Source: Isoperla grammatica (taxonomy: Eukaryota > Arthropoda > Insecta > Plecoptera > Perlodidae). From it: a stretch of 64,000 bases of DNA. The stretch's first letter is position 1. Every line of letters starts with the position of its first letter. The position numbers and the translations under genes were made by a program. Positions 33,011 to 43,133 of the stretch are shown here, in pieces. The DNA is taken from NCBI GenBank assembly GCA_945910005.1, contig OX246747.1, forward strand, positions 33,460,293 through 33,524,292, given 5' to 3'. The notes beneath the pieces were generated by a model. The model was not told the DNA's origin. It saw only the letters and a list, made by a program, of their open reading frames with translations, and searched no databases.

Positions 33011-34028
33011 CCAAATATACCGCAGTAACCCTAGTTAGTGAAGAGGTACATGAATTCCCTGCGCATGTTTCCTACAAAACATCATTACCGAGAGAGTATA
33101 GTAGGCCTAAGTGATAATTTACGATATGAACAGCGTGTCAAATAACTTATAAACATTTGTATTGTCACCTGTTGCATCTACGTAATCGCCAAATACATGG
33201 CCAAATAACTACTTCGCCCAAAGTAACATATCTCGGCCCTGGAACCCGCACACATAACCTAAAATTATCTTGGCTGAACGGGAACCTAGGCTAGTTCTTT
33301 GTTTCTCTCGCTTAGGCCATCATTTGTGCATCTAATAATTGACTAGGCCCTACTACAGATAATACATTTATCATGTACAATCAGAGATCTAGGGCGTTCT
33401 TGCTAAAACCAAGTAGGCCTAGGGTTATTTACGTTGGTGTTTACGTACAGTGTTTGGAATGTGCACAGTCCCGTCCTTTCAGCATTACACTTCATCTTGA
33501 CCGTATCATGTACCATCAGATCACTCTCAGCTCCATCTTATCTTCTCACAAACTTCGAACACAATCACAAAGGATTCCTCGTTTTTACATTTCGGTTTAT
33601 GAAAGCATGGCGCACACACTAATTCCAAAGAAGTCAGACAAATATCAAAGACTCGCCCACATTTCGCAGTCGTAACTTATTCGACCAATCAGAAGGCTTG
33701 AAAGTTTAAATGGAATTAAAAACGCATAATGCTTAATTAAGTAATTATTAAGAGTCTTTAGAATTAGAGGAGCTTTAATTAATAGAAGTCTGATCCGAAA
33801 ACTCGCCCTACGCAACCCAAACGCGTTGTTTCTCTGCCGATTACCGTTCTCAACCTAGGTTCAAAGTTTCTCCGCAAGGTCGCTGCACTTGCCGGAGCGC
33901 CTGTAATATCGCTGTACGGCAACCCGCTACGCATGGTTCTCAAACCAAAGGTGGGGTTTGAATTTTGATTGATATTTGGACTTTTGCAACGTGACTAATC
34001 GAGACAATGAGTGAGTGAAATATGAAGA
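33011..34028. other. Unassigned stretch
   Basis: Slightly richer in CG near 33800-33935 (CTACGCAACCC, GCCGGAGCGCCTG). No ORF with a recognisable domain. Confidence 0.4.
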
Positions 34029-34115
34029 TGATAGAGAGAGAGTTAAGTGGTAAAGGACTAGTGGGAGGGCAGGGAGGAAAGGGGAAAAGGGAGAAAAAGG
34101 GAGTGGAGAGGATGT
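34029..34115. repeat. Polypurine tract
   Basis: A purine-rich run with few interruptions (GGGAGGGCAGGGAGGAAAGG, GGGAAAAGGGAGAAAAAGGG). Such tracts can form triplex or G-quadruplex structures. Confidence 0.75.
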
Positions 34116-34214
34116 GGACTGCATCTCGTCTGACTTTGAGCTGACACTCTGGTACATGGTACTATTTATATAAAAAAAATTAATGTTATTAATAATTAGT
34201 TACATAATTAATAA

Positions 34215-34360
34215 TTTATTCGCAACACTCGGTTTTACCGGAGTCGATACAGAAGCTCTCTTCTGCACCAGTCGCGCCACCGTAGTTCGACAAGACTCCG
34301 CCGTCGCTCGCTAGATCGCGCTCAAATCGACGCGCGCGCTATTCGGAGAAAGTATGGGAG
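34215..34360. promoter_or_regulatory. Second CpG-rich patch
   Basis: CGCGCCACCGTAGTTCG, CTCCGCCGTCGCTCGCTAG and GATCGCGCTC...GACGCGCGCGC stand out from an AT-rich background. An AT-rich TATTTATATAAAA string lies about 60 bp upstream (34163-34175) on the plus strand. It is a possible promoter region, with no exon I can support. Confidence 0.3.
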
Positions 34361-34964
34361 AAAGTAGTCAGTGTCAACTACTAAATACTAATCTACGTTG
34401 AGTGTTGTGCTTACGAAGAATGTGCGCAAGGAACCTGTTTAAACAAAGATTACGTGATTGGTCGATTACAATAACATGCAACAATAACACTCACAATCCA
34501 TCGACATCGTTTCAAACAAGTGAGAGTTGAGTTAAAAATATCTTCTTGCACAAGTGGTTTGGGTTTTTTTTTCGTGTATACAAAGTCGATTGACCGCTTC
34601 TTTAGATATTTGGAATTTTGTGAAACAGATACCTAGCCTAGCCGTACATTTTCGAAACCACTAAATGAACATAACACATACTATAGCCCGAGATTTTGTT
34701 GATCCCGACAGCTATGCCGGCGGAAGCGTATGCTTCTGGTAGGGCCACCTTAGTTGAAGAAGCCAGACGAAAAGCAGTCCACGTCTTTCCATGTTTCTTT
34801 TCCCCCCTTTACGTCCTACTTGTCCCATTCCTCCCCCCCCCCCCCCCCCGAACTCATATAATCATAGTTGTCGAGTGTCGTTAAACAACAAAACTAATAA
34901 TAATCATAATATGATTCTATTAATTTTTTCCCACTCGTACAAATTGAATAGACTATAACTTGTG
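34361..34964. other. Unassigned stretch
   Basis: No gene recognised. A C run of 16 lies at 34834-34849. Confidence 0.4.
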
Positions 34965-35105
34965 ATGAATGATGATGAAGAGAAGGGAGGTGGGAAGCCT
35001 CGTACCCGCACGTAGCTTACTCCTGTCGAAAAGTACCAAGAGGATCATTGGTTTTACGTCTCCCATCCGAAAGGCCGGTGTAAATTTGTATAAGATTCCT
35101 CGAAA
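34965..35105 (-). repeat. 5S-SINE family S1, fragment (minus)
   Basis: GGGAAGCCTCGTACCCGCAC, TACTCCTGTCGAAAAGTACC and CCCATCCGAAAGGCCGGTG match the body of the S1 copies. Both the 5S-like head and the AATAAA-type tail are missing. Confidence 0.75.
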
Positions 35106-35440
35106 AACATTGACTTGTAACGTTTTTGTTCGAATTTGAAAAAGTCTTTGAATGTGATTGCTGTAGGACTTTAGTCAACGACAAATCCTTGAAAATGTTT
35201 GTGTAGTAGGTACCAGCGACATCAAATTCAAGAACTCCCATGTAAATAACCTAAAGCAAAACCGTACAAAGACCGGAAAATTAATATTTACTTCCTAACA
35301 CAACTTGTCACCAAATCATGAATGTAAAACCAACTTTCTAGATTTCTTTGAAGATAATTTGTGTATTTTTATATTTTTACTGTTTTTTTTTTTTTTTTTT
35401 TTTACAGACAGTCTTATTTTGTATGTTTTTCGGAGAGTGG
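35106..35440. other. Unassigned stretch with poly-T
   Basis: T21 at 35383-35403. No gene. GTGGCGTATCCAGGGGGG starting at about 35439 is a hAT-like end without a partner. Confidence 0.45.
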
Positions 35441-35544
35441 CGTATCCAGGGGGGAGGGGCCTCAGGGGGCTTTTCAAAAAGTTTTAGGGATGCTGGAATA
35501 GAGGTTAGAAAAAACACCGCGACGTATGGTCCCTTAACGTTGGT

Positions 35545-35745
35545 GCTAAGGGAATCTGCAACTGACGTCACAGCCGAACTACAACAATGGAATCATAAAT
35601 TAAACTGATGGACAACAACGATCTGCAAATTTGTGTAGACGTTTTGAACGTTTTTTTTTTCAACTTCTGAACATTTTATTTTTCTTTGTACATCAATTTT
35701 CTTTATCCATATTTTGTTCTTTGTCCATCGGTTCAATTCATAAAT
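35545..35745. mobile_element. TIR family T, degraded copy
   Basis: GGAATCTGCAACTGACGTCA, CAACAATGGAATCATAAATT and CTGATGGACAACAACGATCT match family T ends. The opposite end TTTGTCCATCGGTTCAATTC lies at about 35720. Confidence 0.6.
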
Positions 35746-35754
35746 AAATAAATT

Positions 35755-36040
35755 TACATTAGAGTCTATCCACTCAGTAACGAAACTGATTTTCAGTGGG
35801 GGACCTTAATCTAAAGTGACTAAACCAACCCTGTAGGCTCCGAACACCATCGACGAGTGAGCGATAACTAATCAAAGATCGATATTTCAAATACGAAACA
35901 TATGAATCAGTGATTGGACAGTGCGAACACCTGCGGACAAATGCTAGAATCAAGAAGGCTGATTCAGAACAACTTTGAATTTATCGAGTGCTTCGTTGCT
36001 AGGATGGCTCCAAAGTCACCGTGTACTTAGATATATTTGA
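35755..36040 (-). repeat. SINE family S3, minus copy
   Basis: Same order as 31145-31415: TCTATCCACTCAGTAACG, GAACACCATCGACGAGTGAG, TGATTGGACAGTGCGAACAC, CAACTTTGAATTTATCGAGT, then CAAAGTCACCG at the head side. The tRNA-like head is not clear beyond 36040. Confidence 0.8.
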
Positions 36041-36258
36041 TTGTCACGGAGCCAACCGGAGCCGGCCCACCAATGTGGTCTAATGATCACAGTTACGTTA
36101 CCCACCACATCAGTGTTCCATGTACGAAAGCGATTACATCGGATCCCGATTGACGTCATCAAAATATGCATTTACATTCTGAATGGAAATGCCAATCACT
36201 GCAGTGTGACCAATTATAATTGGAGACACGCACGGTAACCATAGCAACGGTGATGTTG

Positions 36259-36263
<5 letters not shown>

Positions 36264-36314
<51 letters not shown>
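36264..36314. repeat. (GA)n microsatellite, about 25 repeats
   Basis: A perfect GA tract next to a retroelement-like 3' tail. It could be a microsatellite tail of that element. Confidence 0.95.
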
Positions 36315-36316
<2 letters not shown>

Positions 36317-36375
36317 TCGTCTTTATTGAAGGCGGGATTAAGGCCAGCAAGGTCTTATCTTCCATCCAACCTTAT
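36315..36375 (-). repeat. Retroelement 3'-end-like fragment with (CT)n tail
   Basis: On the minus strand the text reads GACCTTGCTGGCCTTAATCC, then CGCCTTCAATAAAGACG and the CT repeat. GGCCTTAAT...CAATAAAG is also the tail of SINE families S1 and S2, so this may be a fragment of their partner LINE or another SINE. Confidence 0.45.
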
Positions 36376-36611
36376 AACAAATAATACAATTTGGTACAGA
36401 CTATACACAATAGACAGTAGAACAATAATAGTAATAATATAAGGATTAGTGTTAGTACCTCAAACTACCTAATACAAATACTGAAATACAAGTTCATAAT
36501 GAAAGAAATTTATTGCAATTAAAGTTAACCATTAATTCAAAAACTACATTGTAGTTTAATTTAAAGTTTGCGTCAACATTATAGAATATAATAATACGCA
36601 GACTGAATGAG

Positions 36612-36678
36612 ATGGGATAGAAAATGGTTTTTACGTTTCTTTGTAACCTATATTATGTACTTAGCATGCATTGCCCGA
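36612..36678. repeat. Dispersed 65-bp repeat, copy 1
   Basis: GATGGGATAGAAAATGG, TACGTTTCTTTGTAACCTAT, GTACTTAGCATGCATTGCCC match 42225-42290 directly. Identity unknown. Confidence 0.7.
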
Positions 36679-36759
36679 CGTTGCGTGGATGAAGTGTCAA
36701 CCCAATGGAATACATTTTTAAAAAGTTCATCTTCATGTTTATCTTATTCATATGACCAC

Positions 36760-37065
36760 AACTGACGTCACATCCGGACAACAACAATGGAACAAATGAA
36801 TTGAACTGATGAACAAACAATCAGCTGTCAAAATAATAAAATTGCAACCATACAAATAAAGACAAGTGTAGCAATAGTAACTGCTCGCCATTTAAAACTT
36901 AAAATGATGGACAACGACTAAGTGAAAGTTTTGTATGTGTATTTGTTTGTTTTTTGTTTTGTTTTCCAAAATCAGATGAAATTATTTTTTGACAGATTGT
37001 TGTTTGTCCATCGATTCAATTCATTTGTTTCATTGTTGTCTTTTGGTGTTGCTAGAAACAAACTC
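36760..37065. mobile_element. TIR family T, copy 2
   Basis: Nearly the same interior as 30348-30672 (CAAGTGTAGCAATAGTAACT, GTGAAAGTTTTGTATGTGTA). The left terminus differs: it reads CAACTGACGTCACATCCGGA rather than AGCAACACCG. The right end reads TTTGGTGTTGCTAG. It is therefore a recombinant or a differently bounded copy. Confidence 0.75.
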
Positions 37066-37234
37066 TACTACTACGAGGAGGAGGAGTTTAGCTGTCAATT
37101 GTTCATTGTTCATTGTTGCAGTTGCTTTATTGTTTAAATCATCAATGTAACTATAAAGAGGCTGCGTAGCCATTGGGTTTGAAATGGCGTAGCAATGCAT
37201 TTGTGTTCGTTTTGAGTGCTAAATATTTTTATAA

Positions 37235-37444
37235 AGGCTGGTCCACACAGATTTTTAAGACATAATGCATAAGGTTTTAAGACGTTGTTTTAAAAACAAC
37301 AATGAAATCAACGTCTTAAAACTAAAACTTTGTGTGAACGCCAGTACGTGTTTCCTATGATCCAACTTTACAGCTACGCGTTAAACTTAAACGTTAAACT
37401 TTAAACGTTAAGCTCACATTTTAAAAATCTGTGTGGACCAGCCT
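37235..37444. mobile_element. TAA-flanked MITE, 210 bp, copy 1
   Basis: Termini AGGCTGGTCCACACAGATTT and its inverse; TAA on both sides (37232-37234, 37445-37447). The TWA duplication suggests PIF/Harbinger. The inside contains AAGACGTTGTTTTAAAAACA. A second copy is at 54043-54233, with the inside inverted relative to this one. Confidence 0.85.
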
Positions 37445-37794
37445 TAAGAAAATAAGAAAAAACGATACAAATTATCAACAAGCCGTTAAGCGAAGAATGT
37501 ATAATCACATAGTACAACGATAAAGTGTTATCACTAATGTCCCCCCCCCCCCCCTCGCCTCATTGTTATCACAGCTTCGTGCTGTCCTTGGTAATAACCA
37601 TAACGTCTAAAGTGGGTCATAAAATATCAATAAGATGATACGAGCTTGGATGCGGGTGGCATGTCACGTGTTAACACACGCAATGAGGGGAAGATGTGTC
37701 ACTTACCCCTCCCCCTAACCCCCCAAGACAAGATATGTAGCCAATATATTTATTTATACAAAAACGTACACTACCTGTACCTTTGTATAGGGTA
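37445..37794. other. Unassigned stretch
   Basis: C14 run at 37541-37554. No gene. Confidence 0.4.
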
Positions 37795-38070
37795 CGAACA
37801 ACACCAAAACACAACAATGAAACAAATGAATTGACCCGATGGACAAACAACAAGCCGTCAAACAATAAAATGTGCTGAAGTTGGAAAATGCAAACTTTCA
37901 GATCGTTGTTGTCCATCATTGAACAGTAATTTTAACTGGCAACTAGTTACTATCGTTTAAACTAATTGTTTTCCCCCCATTATTCGCAAAGCTATTACTT
38001 TGACAGGTTGTTGTTTGTCCATCAGTTATCATTGTTGTAGTTTGGCTGTGACGTCAGTTGCAGGTTCCCT
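37795..38070. mobile_element. TIR family T, divergent copy 3
   Basis: The left end has ACAACACCAAAACACAACAA, AATGAATTGACCCGATGGAC and AAACAACAAGCCGTCAAAC. The right end has GACAGGTTGTTGTTTGTCCA and TGACGTCAGTTGCAGGTTCC. The interior differs from copies 1 and 2. Confidence 0.68.
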
Positions 38071-38344
38071 TTACATTTCCTGCTTTTCTAAACAACATAT
38101 TATTTGAAATTATTATTATCATGGATTTTAACAAAACCCACATTATTGATAATAAACATATAAAAACGCAAGTTCTAAATATCTTTCTCCCCAACTTTCT
38201 ATACCTTCAAACACAATAGCCTACTGTAAAACTAACACGTAGCCAAATACGCACACTCACTCACTCACTCACTCACTCACACTAGACAATTAAAAAATTA
38301 ATTTCATAATTACAGAAAACTTTATTCGCGCTGATAGACAAATT

Positions 38345-38353
38345 TCCGGTATG

Positions 38354-38385
<32 letters not shown>

Positions 38386-38391
38386 GGAATC
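38345..38391. repeat. Inverted repeat around a T23 run
   Basis: TTCCGGTAT and ATACCGGAA flank a long T run (38354-38376). A small hairpin or the remnant of an insertion with a T tail. Confidence 0.55.
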
Positions 38392-38679
38392 AACAGAACG
38401 CTACAACTATTTACAACTGGACAATAAAATATAATATGCTTCCTTTTCCGTTTCCTATTCGAGATTGTAGGTCTATTGTACATGGAATGTTAGTTGTGTA
38501 AAACTAAAAACATCCTGTTTATCTCTGTCAAGTTGGGGACATCGTTAGATCTAATCTTGACTCGTCTCGTCTCGTCTAAAACACACATAATGTTCTTGTA
38601 CTTACCTTGAAGTTATACCACCATGACGGATATTCATGTTACTAGACGGATGTAAGGTTGGTAAGACTGCGTCTTGTAA

Positions 38680-39190
38680 GATGGTATCACTGCTTGTTCT
38701 GTTGTTGGAGTATATATTATATACTACTACCGCATTTTGGTGCTAGTCGTAGTGAAGTTCATTGTTGTATAGAATTATTTCGTAAACAAAATTTAGAAGG
38801 AAGTTTGTTGAGTTTCTTTTGGTAAATATATCCTGATAATTTGATTATAAAATTGTATTGTAAGGTTTGGTTTAGTTAGATTTGGTATCATTGTTTGTAC
38901 TGTTGTAGTATATACTACCGCTTTCGCTGCCAATCGAAGATGATTTCAAATTTCGTGAAATCTTTCGCACTGTCCAATCACTGATTCATATGTTTCGTAT
39001 TTGAAATATCGATCTTTGATTAGTTATCGCTCACTCGTCGATGGTGTTCGAAGCCTACAGGGTTGGTTTAGTCAAATCAGTTTAGTTACTGAGCGGGTAG
39101 ACTCTAAATGTGAATTTATTTATTTCATTTATTTTTATTTAAGATTGTTTGTTAGGAGTGTTTTGGGTAAATATCCTGATAATGTTAATA
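38680..39190. repeat. Duplicated about 200-bp unit, second copy split by a SINE
   Basis: GGTATCACTGCTTGTTCTGT...ATATACTACTACCGC (38685) and TTTTGGTAAATATATCCTGATAA (about 38818) recur as GGTATCATTGTTTGTACTGT...ATATACTACCGC (38886) and TTTTGGGTAAATATCCTGATAA (39162). Between the two halves of the second copy lies the S3 SINE at 38964-39145. Confidence 0.72.
38964..39145 (+). repeat. SINE family S3, 5'-truncated plus copy
   Basis: It begins within the family body (CGCACTGTCCAATCACTGAT), then TATCGCTCACTCGTCGATGG, TTAGTTACTGAGCGGGTAGA and a TTTATTTATTT tail. The plus-strand order matches 63345-63775. Confidence 0.8.
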
Positions 39191-42100
39191 CCAATGTGTA
39201 TTTATCAAATATTCCAATTCATGTATGCAATACTGAGTAGTGGTTGGCAGAAAAGAGCACAGCTACAAACACAAAGAGTGACTGCCAACCCTTACTTAAT
39301 TAAAGTAATTAAAACTAAATATAACAATGAACATATACAAATAAAACCCGGAAAATATAATGAGGTAAAGTTAATCCAAACAATACGACAACCCAAAAAC
39401 AATGAAATACACAAAAATTCAAAATACTATTAAGAAAACAGAAATTAAGAGTTATTAACAAGTTATACATGATTATGATTATACGACAAAACTGTTAAAA
39501 ATTAAGTGTTGGCGATCGTTGACGTCATCCAATATATTAGCTGTTTGTTGGAACAAGGAACACACAAGACATTAGAACGAGAAAACTTTAATGCTTAGAA
39601 ATGAAATAATTAGATTTTGAGCAAAGTATTATGATTTATGATTTCACGGAAATCATTTTCTTTTAAGCATTACCACACACAGGTATGCGATTTAGTCAAG
39701 AGGTAGAAACAAGGAAAAGCAATCACAAATATTATTTTAACATCAAACTATTATTATTATATAATCGATGGGTTGCGTACGAGGAAATCACAGAGTTCAG
39801 ATACGCAACAGATATTAACAAATCAGTCATAATCTCCCCAAGTTACTCGGAACCGCTTCAGTTACTTTTCAGGAAACTTACGTTGAGAATAGTTGCTGCA
39901 TTCGACCAAAATTTGACAACATGGCAATGATCCCTTATTAATTAATTAATAATAATTAAATAGGTAATGTTTATATTTATTTACATTTTTTTTGGTCATG
40001 TGAACATTCATTTATTTTTTATTAATTCACATTTTTTGTGTGTATACTTTTAATGTATAATTAAATATGACGTATTTAAAAACAAAATGTTTCAACTGAA
40101 TTGTTTCTATTTGTTGCCGGTATTTGTAGAATAATTCGTGTGGAAGCAAGAATTATAGTTTTGTTTATGCACACTGTAACCACTTTTCACTACGTATTCA
40201 AAAAAATTCTAAAATAAAACCTATACTTGATCTACAATAAGTTCTTATAAATGGGTATGTCATTCATTTTCGGAACAAATTACGCAAACACCGCGCAAGA
40301 TTAACAAGAAATACACAAATATTTATTACTAAAATATATTTAAGCAACAAAATATAAACATGTAGCCAACTTATTAAAACTATGCTACATTTTGTCATAC
40401 ACATTTTTTCAGTGAAGTGAAATGATAATAATCGGCTTTAGTTTTTTTTTTAAGTATATTTTCTAACAACATCTTAATCGTTCTGTTTGCTTATCCCGGT
40501 GAGGTATTTAATTTTAAACATATTTGCATAAATTAAACCGCCTTTCTATTAGGCGATTGATTATTTTAATTTTAGAAAAACAATCTATACGAGAACCAAC
40601 TTAATTAACGGTAGCATTATTTGTTTTTAATTGCTTAAAAACCTTGACGAAAAACACAAGAGCATAAAAACAGGATGGCCTTGTCAAACACTCCAATTAC
40701 GATATTGTTTACGTCAATCCATTGACCTTAGGTCGTGAATTGAGTAAAATTAATAACCTTGCCAATTTAAATTGTAATTTTTCTTAAAATACACTCATTA
40801 CATTTTTTGTTTACTCTTATGTAATTAATATTTTGAATTATTAAATCGTTATAAAAAAAAAAAAAAAATGAATGACAAATTAATGTGTTTATTTTTCTAA
40901 TATTTTTTTATTAAATTTAAATTTATAGAATGATCCGCCGTTTTTTTAATTCACTTTTATTGTTGCAAGTTTTATTTTTGAAATTACTATCTTTGCTTTT
41001 TTATGATTATTTATTTTATGATTAATCGGCAATTGCATAGTTAAATTATCAATTAAAAAATAATAATTATAATTAATGATACCAAATTAGAATTATAAAA
41101 TTAATTATAATTATAAAATTAATTACATAATTAATTATAAAATAATTATTTATTGCACACTTAATTACATCTGTTCATATACATCACCTTTCACCCTTTT
41201 ACATTCTTCGTGTTATGGCAGTTGTCAACCATGTTGTTTCTTTTAGTGCTGATATCTGTATGGATTTCCGTTGCCGAATTGTTCCCTAAACTTGTTTTTT
41301 TTTTTTTTTATAGCCAGTAATAAAATAATGAGCACATTTCCTCTCTAAAACAAAATAATACTAAGTCAAAAACCCAGTTAAGGCAACGACCGTCAAAAAG
41401 GTGACTTTTATTTCACAATGAAACTTTTTTCAAAGGTTAAAAAGTATCCTTCAATCATGTTGGAAATTACTTTAGCCTGGTCCACATCCTTATTAAGTTG
41501 TATTTCGTTCGAAAGTGTTCGACGTATAAGATTGAAGGACCTGGTGACGTATTTCCGTAGTGGTGACGTCAATGAGGGGGGAGGGGGACCCTCACGGAGA
41601 TTTCGGAAGTTCAATTATAACGCTGTACACAACACTAAAAAATAGGTTTATACCGAAAATGTAGGTTCGTAAGAACCAAACACTGATTTAAAAATGTTGT
41701 TTAAAATATTTAGATACTTCAGAAAAATGAATATTTTGTATAAAATCGATAATCACATTTTTCATAAATAAATACGTTAAAATTATATTTAAAACTGCCT
41801 TTTTCTGATTGTTTATTTCAAGGTGTTATGAACCTCTATTACAAGCTTTGAACTATTTTTCCGTGATGGTAAAATATGATCTTGTTTCTAAAACTATTTG
41901 CAGTAATTTTATTTTAAAAAATTCTTTTAAAAACCTCCCGCTCTTCATATTTTAAACAACAAAAATAAATACAATTTTTTCCAGAAAAAGAAAATTTAAT
42001 TCTTCACATTTTCCGATTTAAACACAATCATGGTACCCTCTATTGTCAATCGGTTTGAAAAGAATGGAGATTAAAAAACCTCCAGACAAAGTGAAGTAGC

Positions 42101-42224
42101 CATGCCACCATCTACTTAACTTAACTGCCACCTACTTATACCAATACTTATACTGATTCTATTATCGGCAATTACTCACATATTTGAATAATTACATACG
42201 AACGACCTGAACATGTAATTGCAT
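39191..42224. other. Unassigned, strongly AT-rich stretch
   Basis: No gene or element recognised. Short frames at 39685-39930 and 41418-41645 have no domain. AATTAAT-rich sequence and A/T homopolymers dominate 40780-41160. Confidence 0.4.
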
Positions 42225-42290
42225 GGGATAGAAATAGGTTTAACGTTTCTTTGTAACCTATATGTACTTAACATGCATTCCCCTAGGCTG
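42225..42290. repeat. Dispersed 65-bp repeat, copy 2
   Basis: Matches 36612-36678 (GGGATAGAAATAGGTTTAAC, TTTCTTTGTAACCTATATGT). Confidence 0.7.
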
Positions 42291-42850
42291 TTAAATTATG
42301 ATGATTGTGATTAGTGTTTAACAAGACACTTAACTATAGTTAAGTTATAATGCTTTAGCTTCTTTTTCTACTACTATTCTATTCCTGGCAATGACTAGAC
42401 TAGCCCGTATATTTTTTTTTGTTACAAGAATGTAAAATTATGGAAGTACGTTAGGAATTTTAGCTGTCTAGATATTGGGCATTCCACTGCATCTTGAGAA
42501 ACGTGGAAGCCTGAATTAAGGGTTACTGTCTTAGGGAGAATATCCAATGATGTGTCGCTGCTGATAATATATCGCATTTCAAAGGGAAAAAGCTGTAATC
42601 AACCAACAATTTTCACGGCATTGAGATCTACGAGTGATTTACTACAAGAAGACATAAAGGGAAGTACCAGTATCCATTACTTTGTATATAAATAGAAGTT
42701 TAATTTTGTAGGCTTACATTTTAGTCCAGGGTCTTGCTTGAGAAACATAGGAACAGTTGAATTTAGTGTTGATTTTGACAGATTGAAGCTAGATCTGGAC
42801 ACGTCAAGGTCTTGTACTTATAATTTGATTCGATAATATTGTAACTAGAT
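42291..42850. other. Unassigned stretch before the LINE
   Basis: No gene recognised. The 5' end of the LINE may lie in here, but I cannot place it. Confidence 0.4.
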
Positions 42851-43133
42851 ATATGTTTTACGGTTGTATGTAAGCACTTTTTATTTGTTTCCAGAATTAA
42901 GAAGATTTCGTCTTCAAAATCTGTGAAATTTGAAACTGTCATTCAACTCCAACTCAGCGCCTTGTAATTGCGTGTGTTATTTATTGACGGGGCACGGCCA
43001 AGTTGCGAGTGTTAAGAAAAGTGTGACATTAAGTGCTTTGATTTCTTTGAAAAACAATATTAACTTTCTGTGACAAAGAACTTAGTTTGACAGGACAATG
43101 AACTTTGACATTTAGTAAATAAACAAACAGATT
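42851..43133 (+). other. Probable 5' untranslated region of the R4-type LINE
   Basis: Non-coding sequence directly ahead of the ORF, ending in TTTAGTAAATAAACAAACAG before the ATG. The true 5' boundary is not visible, since no target duplication matching the 3' flank was found. Confidence 0.4.
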
